From NCBI GenBank assembly GCA_007118795.1, contig SKQX01000220.1, positions 1 through 24,512 on the forward strand: 24,512 nt of DNA, in the 5' to 3' direction. Position 1 is the stretch's first letter, and each line of letters opens with the position of its first letter. The DNA comes from Thermoflexales bacterium. GTDB taxonomy: Bacteria; Chloroflexota; Anaerolineae; B4-G1. Of this stretch, positions 1 to 8,400 are shown one piece after another. The notes under the pieces were generated by a model. It was not told where the DNA came from, made no database searches, and saw only the letters and a program-made list of their open reading frames with translations. Made by a program: the position numbers and the translations under genes.

Positions 1-585
1 CGGCAGCGACAGCTGTTGCCCCCTTTGAAGAACCAGACCCTCCACTTGCCATCCCCACAGTTGCGACAGCAGCAGCCCCCCCAGAAGCACCAACGCGCCC
101 GTGCGCGCCACCAGCAGCGAAAGACCGGCCACCGGCCACCGATCAACCTGATACCACGATGATCCATTGATCGTACGGTAGTTCTCATCTCGGAGGTCAT
201 CCAGCAGCTCATCGAGGTCACCCTCTGAAAGCTGCTCCCAGTTCCCCTCCGGCTCCGCTGCTTCATCACCCTGCCACAGTCCGTCGGCTCCTTCGATGAG
301 CTGCAGCACCAGGCAACCAGACAGGAGCGCCAACAAGAGACGGAATCCGAAGGAGCCGGTGACGTTGAACAAGCCCAGACCTCTCATAAGCGGCGTGGCA
401 TCGCCGAATCGCGCTTGCACCTGAGAGAACCAGCGAGCATAATCCACCTCGGGCGATGGCGCTTGGGGGATCCAGGTGGTGAGCATAAGGCTTCCGGCAA
501 GGCAGAGCAAGAGACCCGCCACCAGCGTCTGGCTGGTGGTGGCTCGCCACATGAGCCGCCAGGGATCTGCTAGTCGCTCGGGCAT
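1..585 (-). CDS. ResB-like cytochrome c biogenesis protein (partial, C-terminus beyond left edge)
   Basis: An open frame of 195 codons starts at an ATG (585) and runs off the left edge without a stop. The N-terminus has a cytoplasmic stretch (LADPWRLMWRATTSQ), then a first membrane helix (about residues 20-37) ending in TTWIPQ, as in ResB proteins. An extracytoplasmic stretch with YARWFSQVQARFG follows, then the GLGLFNVTGSFGFRLLLAL segment that leads into the second helix. A third hydrophobic segment lies at about 155-175. ResB, with a CcsA partner, handles haem delivery and apocytochrome reduction in system II cytochrome c maturation. The partner is not in view. The gene lies downstream of the tRNA and its terminator on the same strand. 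The Shine-Dalgarno is weak. The fold assignment rests on the pattern of helices and the short family-like motifs, so it is fairly likely but not certain. Confidence 0.72.
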   Translation of the reverse strand, partial: MPERLADPWRLMWRATTSQTLVAGLLLCLAGSLMLTTWIPQAPSPEVDYARWFSQVQARFGDATPLMRGLGLFNVTGSFGFRLLLALLSGCLVLQLIEGADGLWQGDEAAEPEGNWEQLSEGDLDELLDDLRDENYRTINGSSWYQVDRWPVAGLSLLVARTGALVLLGGLLLSQLWGWQVEGLVLQRGQQLSLP

Positions 586-610
586 TCAGTTCCCACTCGG
601 AAGACCTGCC

Positions 611-642
611 AATAAACACAGAGCCCCGTCTCGGGGCTCTGT
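611..642 (-). terminator. Rho-independent terminator after tRNA-Thr
   Basis: A perfect 11-bp inverted repeat (ACAGAGCCCCG / CGGGGCTCTGT) with a 3-nt loop spans 618-642. On the minus strand it is followed by GTTTATT. It begins 6 nt past the tRNA 3' end, so it most likely ends the tRNA transcript and partly isolates the ResB-like gene downstream. Confidence 0.7.
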
Positions 643-647
643 AGAAG

Positions 648-720
648 AGCCACCCCTGGGAGTCGAACCCAGAACCTACCACTTACGAAGCGGTTGCTCT
701 GCCGATTGAGCTAGGGTGGC
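648..720 (-). tRNA. tRNA-Thr (anticodon CGT)
   Basis: A 73-nt cloverleaf can be folded by eye. The acceptor stem is GCCACCC/GGGTGGC with discriminator U. The D stem is GCTC/GAGC. The anticodon stem is ACCGC/GTGGT with loop TTCGTAA, which gives anticodon CGT (codon ACG, threonine). The T stem is CTGGG/CCCAG with loop TTCGACT. CCA is not encoded and must be added after transcription. A good promoter lies just upstream and a hairpin terminator just downstream, so it appears to be a single-gene transcript. Confidence 0.95.
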
Positions 721-732
721 TCATCGGCCGCA

Positions 733-760
733 ATTATACCAACAAGTGGATCGTTGGCAA
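733..760 (-). promoter_or_regulatory. Sigma-70-type promoter for tRNA-Thr
   Basis: On the minus strand, TTGCCA (760-755) and a consensus TATAAT (738-733) are separated by 16 nt. The predicted transcription start falls a few bases before the mature tRNA 5' end at 720. Confidence 0.75.
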
Positions 761-819
761 ATCATCCCCTCGACGGGGCCGCTCGAGTCGGGCCCGGTTC
801 TCGCCACGGGCCTGATCCC

Positions 820-847
820 TTGCCAGCCGGAAGATGTATGTTATGAT
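820..847 (+). promoter_or_regulatory. Putative promoter overlapping the MFS transporter start
   Basis: TTGCCA (820-825), a 16-nt spacer and TATGAT (842-847) have the same architecture as the tRNA and dnaD-like promoters nearby. The predicted start of transcription (about 854) falls next to an in-frame ATG at 855, so the transcript would be leaderless. If this promoter is real, the ATGs at 834 and 843 lie inside it and are not used from it. Confidence 0.45.
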
Positions 848-2093
848 CGATCAAATGACCAAACAGAAGCACGAGCTACGATCGTGGCAGCGCAAGCTTC
901 GGGCTATGTGGATCACGGAACTGTTGGCCATCGTCGGCTTCATGGTCATTATGCCGTTCTTGCCTCTGTATCTCAGGGAGCTAGGAGTAGAAGGCGAGCG
1001 ACAAACCAGGATCTGGTCTGGCGTGATCTTCTCTGCCCCCTCGATGGCCATGGTCATCTTCGCCCCCATTTGGGGCGTACTGAGCGATCGGCATGGTCGA
1101 AAGGTGATGGTCGAACGAGCCATGTTCGGCGGCGCCGTGACGATGACACTGATGGGACTCGTTCAAAGCCCCCAGCAACTGGCCCTTCTCCGCGTGCTAC
1201 AGGGCGTCCTCACCGGTACTGTGACTGCGTCGACAGCGCTCGTGGCTAGCAGTGTCCCGGAGAACCGCAGGGGGTACGCCCTTGGGACGCTACAGACGGC
1301 CATCTACCTCGGCGTCTCTGTCGGGCCGTTGTTGGGCGGAATGGTGGGCGACTCTTTCGGTTTCAGAACCGCATTCTTCATCACCGGGGGGCTCCTGCTT
1401 TCCGCTGGTGTGGGAGTCCTCATTTTTGTGGAAGAACCCCCAAGACGTAAGCAGGCCGTCGCGAATCCAACCAGCGGCAACAGTGGCCAGGCTAGGCTGC
1501 ACCAAAGCGCCTGGCGCCAACTGTCTCCGGTGCTGGGATCCGCGTCGATCCTGGCTGTATTGTCGCTGCGCTTCCTGGCGAGGATGGGAGAGGATTTGAC
1601 TCGCCCCACGCTACCTCTTTTCGTGGAAGCGATTGCCACCCCTGGCGCGCGAGTGGCCACCACTACTGGCCTGATCACCGGCGCCGGCGCGTTGGGTGGC
1701 GCCCTGGGCGGTCGAGAGCTCGGCCGGGTCAGCGATCGCGTCGGCTACCGCTCAGTTCTGGTGGGCTGCTCCCTCCTGTGTGTCTTGTGCTATGCACCCC
1801 AATCGATCGTCGGTCGCCCTCTCTGGCTCGTCCCCCTCCAGGTCGGAGCCGGGATTGCGATGGGTGGCATATTGGCCTCGGTCAGAGCGTTACTGGCTGC
1901 ACTGGGGCCGGAAGGACGTGAAGGCATCATCTATGGCGTGGAGCATAGCGTCTCTGCAAGTGCCAGTGCCGTCGGGCCCCTGCTGGGCAGCGGCCTGGCA
2001 GCGGAACTAGGATTGCGCTCCCCCTTCCTCGCTGCTGCTGGCGTCCTCGCCGTTGGTGTTGTCGTCGCCATCCGCTTCCTGCCCGGCCAGTGA
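843..2093 (+). CDS. MFS transporter, drug/metabolite efflux type
   Basis: This is a 12-helix major facilitator protein of about 416 residues, in the usual size range. After a short basic N-terminus (KQKHELRSWQRKLR) the first helix begins near residue 22. The diagnostic motif A, GVLSDRHGRK, lies between helices 2 and 3 (about 78-87), with a degenerate copy, GRVSDRVGYRS, at the start of the second half. GVLTGTVTASTALVASSVPE and the GPLLGG segment resemble DHA1 proton antiporters of the TetA/MdtG type, so export of a small lipophilic compound is the best guess; no substrate can be named. Start: in-frame ATGs occur at 834, 843 and 855. GGAAG at 829-833 suits 843, but a promoter-like sequence overlaps that region and would favour a leaderless start at 855. 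The gene stands alone between the divergent tRNA and the next promoter. Confidence 0.88.
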   Translation: MIDQMTKQKHELRSWQRKLRAMWITELLAIVGFMVIMPFLPLYLRELGVEGERQTRIWSGVIFSAPSMAMVIFAPIWGVLSDRHGRKVMVERAMFGGAVTMTLMGLVQSPQQLALLRVLQGVLTGTVTASTALVASSVPENRRGYALGTLQTAIYLGVSVGPLLGGMVGDSFGFRTAFFITGGLLLSAGVGVLIFVEEPPRRKQAVANPTSGNSGQARLHQSAWRQLSPVLGSASILAVLSLRFLARMGEDLTRPTLPLFVEAIATPGARVATTTGLITGAGALGGALGGRELGRVSDRVGYRSVLVGCSLLCVLCYAPQSIVGRPLWLVPLQVGAGIAMGGILASVRALLAALGPEGREGIIYGVEHSVSASASAVGPLLGSGLAAELGLRSPFLAAAGVLAVGVVVAIRFLPGQ

Positions 2094-2112
2094 GTCGCTC
2101 GCCCTCGGCACC

Positions 2113-2140
2113 TTGACCTGGCCCGGCTCACGAGTATAAT
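2113..2140 (+). promoter_or_regulatory. Promoter of the dnaD-like/loader/tgt group
   Basis: TTGACC (2113-2118), a 16-nt spacer and a perfect TATAAT (2135-2140) lie 20 bp after the MFS stop codon. The apparent ATG at 2139 overlaps the -10 element, so translation must start downstream; a GTG at 2187 fits, giving a leader of about 40 nt. Confidence 0.75.
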
Positions 2141-2186
2141 GAAGCCATCGTCGAGACGGAGAGCGGAGATCACGGGTATCCTCAGT

Positions 2187-2855
2187 GTGAAAACGTTCAG
2201 CGGATTCGCGTCGGGCAAGGTACACATCGTTGGCCTTCCCGAATCGGTTTTCGCAACCCTCATCCCCATGATTGATGACCTGGCCGAGCTCAAGGCGACT
2301 CTGCATGTTCTCTGGCGACTGAGCCAACAACGCGGGAAGGTGCGCTGCGTCAGCTACCAGGACCTGGCCTCCGATGAGGTTCTGCTATCAGGGCTCGGCG
2401 AGAGACCGGTCGAGACTCTTCGCTCAGCCCTCCAGCGCGCCGTGGAGCGCGGATCTCTGCTTCGGGCGGAGTCCCCTGATGACGCCGGGCGGCGAGCCCT
2501 ATACTTCGCCAATAGCCCCAGGGGACGCGCCGCTGTCGAGAGCGTCGCCCAAGGGGAGGAGCTACACCCGGTCGAATCAGCAGAGCGGCCGAACATCTTC
2601 TCGCTGTATGAACAGAACATCGGGTTACTGACCCCCCTCATCACCGACGAGTTGCGCGAAGCTGAGGATGTCTATCCCGCTGACTGGATTGAGCAGGCCT
2701 TTCGAGAGGCGGTCAGCCTGAACAAGCGCAGTTGGCGCTACATCCGCGCCATCCTGGAGCGCTGGCGGACTGAGGGGAAGGACGATGAGTCTCCCGGCCG
2801 ATCGGGAGCGGCCGAGCGTCGTCGCTACCTCGAGTGGAAGTATGGACGCGAATAA
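2187..2855 (+). CDS. DnaD-domain replication initiation protein
   Basis: The protein has 222 residues from a GTG start. The N-terminal part (about 30-110) looks like a winged-helix region, beginning PMIDDLAELKATLHVLWRLS. The C-terminal part (about 136-197) matches the DnaD/DnaB_2 domain: IFSLYEQNIGLLTPLITDEL, then YPADWIEQAFREAV and the SWRYIRAILERW helix. DnaD-type proteins bind DNA and help remodel origins and restart sites so that replicative helicase can be loaded. Directly downstream and overlapping is a DnaC/DnaI-like ATPase, which supports a helicase-loading role. The GTG at 2187 was chosen because the longer frame's ATG at 2139 sits inside the promoter -10; the ribosome site before 2187 is weak. 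The basic tail (GAAERRRYLEWKYGRE) may contact DNA. Confidence 0.85.
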   Translation: MKTFSGFASGKVHIVGLPESVFATLIPMIDDLAELKATLHVLWRLSQQRGKVRCVSYQDLASDEVLLSGLGERPVETLRSALQRAVERGSLLRAESPDDAGRRALYFANSPRGRAAVESVAQGEELHPVESAERPNIFSLYEQNIGLLTPLITDELREAEDVYPADWIEQAFREAVSLNKRSWRYIRAILERWRTEGKDDESPGRSGAAERRRYLEWKYGRE

Positions 2856-4194
2856 CGCACCCGCCCCTCGGGACGAACGGGCAGAGCCCTGCCCGATCTG
2901 TAAGGACCTGGGCTACGTTCGGGCGGACCACCCGGTAAGCCACCCGGACTTCGGCCAGCTCGTCCCTTGTGGATGCCGTGTTGAAAGACTGGCCTCGCGG
3001 CGTACGGAGGCGCTACGGGCCCTCAGCGGACTCCACGTGCTGGATCGGATGACCTTCGAGACGTTTGCACCCGCTGGTCACGGTTTGCCCCCTGACAAGC
3101 GAGAGAATCTCCGCTGGGCTTACAACGAAGCTCGAGCCTTCGCCGAAGAGCCCCAGGGCTGGTTGGTTTTAAAGGGCGGGTATGGTTGCGGAAAGACCCA
3201 CCTGGCCGCCGCCATCGCCAACTGCTGTGTGGAGCGCGCCCAACCCGTGCTCTTCATCACCGTACCCGACTTGCTCGACCATCTGCGGGCCGCGGTCGCC
3301 CCGTCTGCGCCCGGTGGGGGGACCCCGACCTTTGACAGCCGATTTCAACAGATGCGTACGGTGCCCGTTCTCATTCTGGACGACCTGGGTACGGAGTCGG
3401 CCACTCCCTGGGTTCAGGAGAAACTGTACCAGATCTTCAACCACCGGTATAACGCTCGTCTGCCCACTGTGATCACCACCAATCACGACTTGGAGGACAT
3501 CCCTCTCCGCCTCCGCTCGCGCATCGTCGATCCCGATCTGAGCCAGATCATATCCATCAAAGCCCCGGACTACCGCCGATCGGGCGTAGCTCAAGATCAG
3601 TCGGACGTGAGCAGCCTGAGCCTACACCGTAATCAGACATTCGACAACTTCGATCTGCGCAAAGGCGAGTTGAGTTCGGACGAGGAGGCCAGCCTCCGGG
3701 AGGCCTACAACAAAGCCCGAGCCTTCGCCCGCGAACCGGAAGACTGGCTCCTCTTCACCGGCACCTTCGGATGTGGTAAGACCCACCTGGCTGCCGCTGT
3801 GGCAAACTTCCGGGTGAATCAGGGGCTTCCCGCGCTATTCGTCGTCGTGCCGGATCTGCTCGATCACCTGCGGGCCACGTTCAACCCCAGCAGCACCGTG
3901 TCGTTTGATAAGCGCTTTGAGGAAGTCCGGCGCACCCCCTTCATCGTCCTGGACGACCTGGGCACGGAATCAGCCACTCCATGGGCGCGGGAGAAGCTGT
4001 ATCAGATCTTCGACTACCGGTACAACGCTCGTCTCGCCACCGTCATCACCACCGCGAATCAGATCGATGATATCGACCCTCGTTTGGCGACTCGGATGCT
4101 GGACGTCAGCATCTGCACGCCGGCTCCCATTCTTGCCCCTGCGTACCGGGGTGGGGCGCCACGATCCAGACGCTTCCGCACGCGGAGTCAATAG
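2842..4194 (+). CDS. DnaC/DnaI-like helicase loader with two tandem AAA+ modules
   Basis: The protein has 450 residues. An N-terminal zinc-ribbon-like segment has CPIC (17-20) and CGC (43-45), as in DnaI/DnaC relatives. Two AAA+ modules follow. Module 1 has Walker A GGYGCGKT (112-119), Walker B VLILDDLG (176-183), sensor 1 ITTN (211-214) and arginine R227. Module 2 has Walker A GTFGCGKT (307-314), Walker B FIVLDDLG (367-374), ITTA in place of sensor 1 (402-405) and R418. DnaC-family loaders normally have one such module and place the ring helicase on DNA using ATP. The ATG at 2842 overlaps the dnaD-like gene by 14 bp. An upstream in-frame ATG at 2785 has a better Shine-Dalgarno (AGGGGAAGG) but would add a 71-bp overlap and a non-conserved extension. 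The loader function is inferred from family and neighbour; the duplication is plain in the sequence. Confidence 0.88.
   Translation: MDANNAPAPRDERAEPCPICKDLGYVRADHPVSHPDFGQLVPCGCRVERLASRRTEALRALSGLHVLDRMTFETFAPAGHGLPPDKRENLRWAYNEARAFAEEPQGWLVLKGGYGCGKTHLAAAIANCCVERAQPVLFITVPDLLDHLRAAVAPSAPGGGTPTFDSRFQQMRTVPVLILDDLGTESATPWVQEKLYQIFNHRYNARLPTVITTNHDLEDIPLRLRSRIVDPDLSQIISIKAPDYRRSGVAQDQSDVSSLSLHRNQTFDNFDLRKGELSSDEEASLREAYNKARAFAREPEDWLLFTGTFGCGKTHLAAAVANFRVNQGLPALFVVVPDLLDHLRATFNPSSTVSFDKRFEEVRRTPFIVLDDLGTESATPWAREKLYQIFDYRYNARLATVITTANQIDDIDPRLATRMLDVSICTPAPILAPAYRGGAPRSRRFRTRSQ
3049..4104 (+). repeat. Internal tandem duplication of the AAA+ module
   Basis: Copy 1 (about 3049-3531) and copy 2 (about 3634-4104) encode colinear AAA+ modules. 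Similarity is still visible in the DNA, for example CTGGACGACCTGGG followed by ACGGA and a shared run around TACCAGATCTTC/TATCAGATCTTC and AACGCTCGTCT. Shared peptides include DDLGTESATPW and VPDLLDHLRA. Copies have diverged more at their ends than around the Walker motifs. Confidence 0.85.
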
Positions 4195-4255
4195 GAGCAT
4201 TGGGGGCGTGCGCGGACCCGGAGAAGTGTAAACACAGGCCACACCGGAGGTTCTA

Positions 4256-5398
4256 GTGCCATACCAGGACACCAACTTCAGCGGCACCCGGCCTCAAGAT
4301 TTCGCCTTCTCCCTGGAGGCGGTGGACGGGGACGCCCGAGCCGGTACAGTGCACACTCCTCACGGTCCGGTGCCCACGCCGGTCTACTGTCCTGTGGGGA
4401 CCCACGCCACCGTCAAAGCGGCCTCCCCGCGGGTATTGCGCGACCTGGGCGTCACTCAGATTCTGGCGAACGCCTACCATCTGCACCTGCGCCCGGGCGA
4501 TGAGCTGGTCGCCGAACTCGGCGGGCTTCATCACTTCATGGGCTGGGACCGGGCTATCCTGACGGACTCGGGCGGGTACCAGATCTTCAGCTTGGCCGAT
4601 CGGCGCGAGATCGACGCCGACGGGGTCACGTTCCGCTCTCATATCGACGGCTCTCAGCAGCGCTTCACTCCCGAGTCGGTGATCGCTATCCAGGAGAATC
4701 TGGGAGCAGACCTGATCACGTGTCTCGATGAATGCCCTGACCCGTTCAACTACGATTACAACGTCGACGCATTGGAGCGAACCCACGCCTGGGCCCGTCG
4801 CTGCAAGGCCGTGAAGTCCCGGTCCGATCAAGCCCTTTTCGGCATCGTGCAGGGAGGGATCTTCCCGGATCTTCGGGAGCGCTCCGCGGAGTTCCTAACC
4901 CATCTGGGCTTCGACGGCTACGCCATCGGGGGCTTGAGCGTGGGAGAGAGCAAAGAGCAGATGCACGCTATTCTGGAACTCGTGGACGACCTCCTCCCGG
5001 CGGGCCAAGTCCGCTATCTCATGGGCGTCGGCACGCCCAGTGATCTGGTGGAATGCACGGCGCGGGGCATCGACATGTTCGACTGCGTACTCCCTACCCG
5101 GATGGCGCGCAACGGCGGGGTTCTTACTCGCACGGGGCGCCTCAACATTAGCAACGCCCGGTTCATCGACGACTCGCGGCCGCTGGAATCAGGGTGCACC
5201 TGCTACGCCTGCGCCCACTTCAGCCGTGCCTACCTCCGTCACCTCAACTGGGCCGACGAGATCCTGGGCCACCAGCTCATCACCATCCATAATCTCCATC
5301 TGATGCTGACCATCGCCCAAGAAATTCGCCAGGCTGTTCTAGAGGGCCGGTTCCAGGACTACCGAAAGGCTTTCTGGCAGAATAGGTCTCAGGAATAA
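4256..5398 (+). CDS. tgt: Queuine/preQ1 tRNA-guanine transglycosylase
   Basis: The 380-residue protein has the full TGT (TIM-barrel) pattern. It exchanges guanine-34 in the wobble position of GUN-anticodon tRNAs for the queuosine precursor preQ1. LTDSGGYQIFSL holds the base-binding Asp104. GIVQGG (196-201) and IGGLSVGE (224-231) line the pocket. DMFDCVLPTRMARNG carries the conserved catalytic-region aspartates (273, 276). The zinc site is CTCYAC (314-319, Cys314/316/319) plus His345 in TIHNLH. The start is a GTG with a strong GGAGG 5 nt upstream. The gene lies 61 bp after the helicase loader on the same strand and is probably cotranscribed. Length is normal and no key residue is missing. Confidence 0.96.
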   Translation: MPYQDTNFSGTRPQDFAFSLEAVDGDARAGTVHTPHGPVPTPVYCPVGTHATVKAASPRVLRDLGVTQILANAYHLHLRPGDELVAELGGLHHFMGWDRAILTDSGGYQIFSLADRREIDADGVTFRSHIDGSQQRFTPESVIAIQENLGADLITCLDECPDPFNYDYNVDALERTHAWARRCKAVKSRSDQALFGIVQGGIFPDLRERSAEFLTHLGFDGYAIGGLSVGESKEQMHAILELVDDLLPAGQVRYLMGVGTPSDLVECTARGIDMFDCVLPTRMARNGGVLTRTGRLNISNARFIDDSRPLESGCTCYACAHFSRAYLRHLNWADEILGHQLITIHNLHLMLTIAQEIRQAVLEGRFQDYRKAFWQNRSQE

Positions 5399-5401
5399 CA
5401 G

Positions 5402-5426
5402 AGGGGCGGTTACAAGCACCACCCCT
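5402..5426. terminator. Possible bidirectional terminator between tgt and the ygfK operon
   Basis: An imperfect stem (AGGGG-C-GG / CC-A-CCCCT, one mismatch) with a 9-nt loop lies between the convergent gene ends. Reading on the minus strand it is followed by CTGTTATTCC, mildly U-rich; on the plus strand there is no U-tract. It may end the long minus-strand operon, but the call is weak. Confidence 0.35.
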
Positions 5427-5468
5427 TGCGAGACGTCTGTCCTGCCGACGTTAGCGCCGAACCCCCAG

Positions 5469-8400
5469 CTATCGCTGTGCCGTCAGCACAAAGGGCAAGG
5501 TGCGTAGGACACCCCCCAGAATCACCATCATCTCGACAGCGCGTTTCAGGGAGAAGACGCCCTCGAAACCCTCCTTTAGCGTCATCGACCTCACCTTCCA
5601 CTCGGGACCCAGCTCTACCCGGAGCCGACGGTCTTCGTAGATCCGACCGTCGTCCCCCGATCTTAGCGAAAGGAACGACTCGTCGCCGCCTTGCCGTCGT
5701 CGGATCACCCACTCCCCCTGGGCCCGCTCGATGTGGAACGCATTGTCCTCCTCGCCGTTGAAGCCATCCTCGCTGAGGAACAACCGGGGCTTATCGGTGA
5801 AGGGGCGTCCCTGATGGACGCAGAATGTGGTGCAGTTGCCGCACTCATTGCAGAAGTCATCCACGTGCAGGATCTGCCGGGTCTGAGCGACCTCGAAGCG
5901 TTCGTGACCGACGATCCGCAGCTCGCCCTCCGCGCAAGCCAGTGTCGGCACCTGGACTTGCAGCGGTGCCGTCCGATAGGCGTAGTTTGCCCGGTTGGGA
6001 CAGACCTCGACGCACTTGTCGCATAGCTGGGAGCATTGCAGGCAGCGTTGCGCCTCCGCACGAGCCTCGCTCTCCGGCAGAGTCTGCTCGACGAGCTCGA
6101 AGTCACGGCGTTGGCTTGACGAGAGGATGGGGATGGTGCGCGCCGGTTTCTTCCTTGCCCGTGCGTACTTGACCCCCAGGACATCGTCAGGGTCGAGCGT
6201 CGGCATGGCAACACTCGGTCGCCGGAAGGGCACCTCCAGCTGATGACAGATCGCCTGCGCGGCCCGCTGACCATCCGCGCACGCCTGGATAATGGTCGCT
6301 GGGCCCCGCACGGCGTCGCCTCCGGCGTAGATCAACTCCTCGTCCGCGGCGCGGCCGGTCTCCGGCGTTACGCGTATTCTCTCCTGGTCCTTGAGCCAGA
6401 CGCTGCTTCCATCCAGGAACGAGATACTAGGCCGCTGGCCGATAGCCACGATGACCTGAAGCCCACGGTCGTCGCCTCCCCCTATCTCGAACTCACTGCC
6501 CGCCACGCGCACCGGCCGGCGCCTCCCGTCGGACCCACACTCTCCCAGCTCAGTGCGCACGCACTCCACCGATACTACCTGGCCCTCCTCCAACAGAATC
6601 CGCGTGGGTGAGGTCAGCTCCCGAAGCTCAACCCCTTCGGCGAACATGGCTGTGATCTCTTCCGCATCAGCGGGCATCTCCTCCTCGGTCCGGCGGTAGA
6701 CGATGGTCACGCGTCCGTCGGTCAGGCGTTTCGCCGTTCGGGCGGCATCCACCGCCGTGTTCCCCCCGCCGATGACGACCACGTCCCCTTCAAGGGGAAG
6801 CGTCTCACCCTGACTTACCCGTTCCAACAACTCCAATGCGTGGTAGACGCCGTCCCCGTCCTCCCCCGCGATGCCCAGACGAACATCCCTCTGCGCACCC
6901 GACGCGATGTAGACCCCATCGAATCCCTGCGCCAGGAACGTCTCGGGTGGTTCGGTTACCTGGTGAGAGATCACGATCTCCGCTCCCAACTTCTTGATCC
7001 GCTCGACGTCCTTGGCCACCACCTGACCCGGCAGCCGGAAAGCGGGTGCGATGGCGGGCATTCCCCCTGCTCTGTCTCGGGCCTCGTAGACGTATGGGCG
7101 AACCCCACTCAGGGCCAGATAGTAGGCTGCGGAGAGCCCCGAAGGACCCCCGCCAACAATGGCAACTCGTCGCCCTGTCCATTCAGGGGGGTCTATACAC
7201 ACGGACCCATTCTCGGCCACAAACCGCTTCAACGCCCGAATGGCCACGGGCTCGTCGTAGTTGCTCCGGGTACAGCGGGTCTGGCACTGGTGATCACACA
7301 CATAACCAGTCATATGGGGAAGCGGATTTCGGTAGAGCACCACCTGCAGAGCGTGGTCGTACGCCCCCTGAGCGATGAGCCAGGCGTACTCGGGCACGTC
7401 CTGCAGGACCGCACACTGATCTCGACACGGCGCTGCGACACAATCGAACAGGCCCAAGCTCGACTCGACCTTGGGGAGGTCGTAGGGATGATAGCCCTTC
7501 TGATACCGCCCGGCTTGGTCGTCCGAGCCACGCCCCAAGGCCCGCGCAACCTCCCCCGCGAGGCAAGACTGGCAGTCGAGAGCGAGTTCCTCCAAGCTTC
7601 CCACCCCCCTGTTGGCCATGTGGTCCTTAAGGTTCTCCAGATACTGCAGCAACCTGGAATAGCCCCCGGGTTTCAACAGGTCCGACACCGCCGTGACGGG
7701 GAGCGCACCGCAGGAGAGGATGGTGCTCACGTTGAGGGCGTCTGCTCCGCCCGAATAGGAGACGTTCAACCCGGGACCAGATCCTGCTGGTGAACTCTCC
7801 TCGAACTCCGCGCTCAGCGCTCGGAAGAGTGCCATCGTGATGGGATACAGAGCACGGCCGGACATGTAGATCTCCTCGCCCGGGAGCACGTCTCGGTGAT
7901 TCGCCATGGCCAGCGTGTTGCTCAGCTTGACGCCAAAGACAAGATCGCGCTCAGCCGCTGCCCGCTTCAACGAACCGATCAAGGCCACCGCCTGCTCGTA
8001 TGGCAGGTCGTGGCGGAACACGTCGTCGGGAATACGCATCTCCCGGAAACCGAGATGGTCCTTCAGGATAGCTCTGACCCGCTCCGGCCCCAGCAAGGTG
8101 GGGTTCAGCTTCACAAACGTGTGGAGCCCCCGTTCCTCCATCAGATAGCGGCTGATCTGCTCGATTTCGCCAGGTGGGCAACCATGCATCGTGGAGAGCG
8201 TCACGCTATTGGCGATTTGCGAAGGAATCTCGATGTTGGAAAACTGAGGGAACTTCTCCCTCAGGATCCCTCGAAGCTCGCCGATCTCCCGGGACCCATC
8301 CTGCAGTCGGTCCATGAAGCGGGTCATCGGCTCATTTCGGATGCCCTCCAGGTCATACCCCACGCTAAGATTGAAGATCGTACCGAAGGGCACCTTCCCT

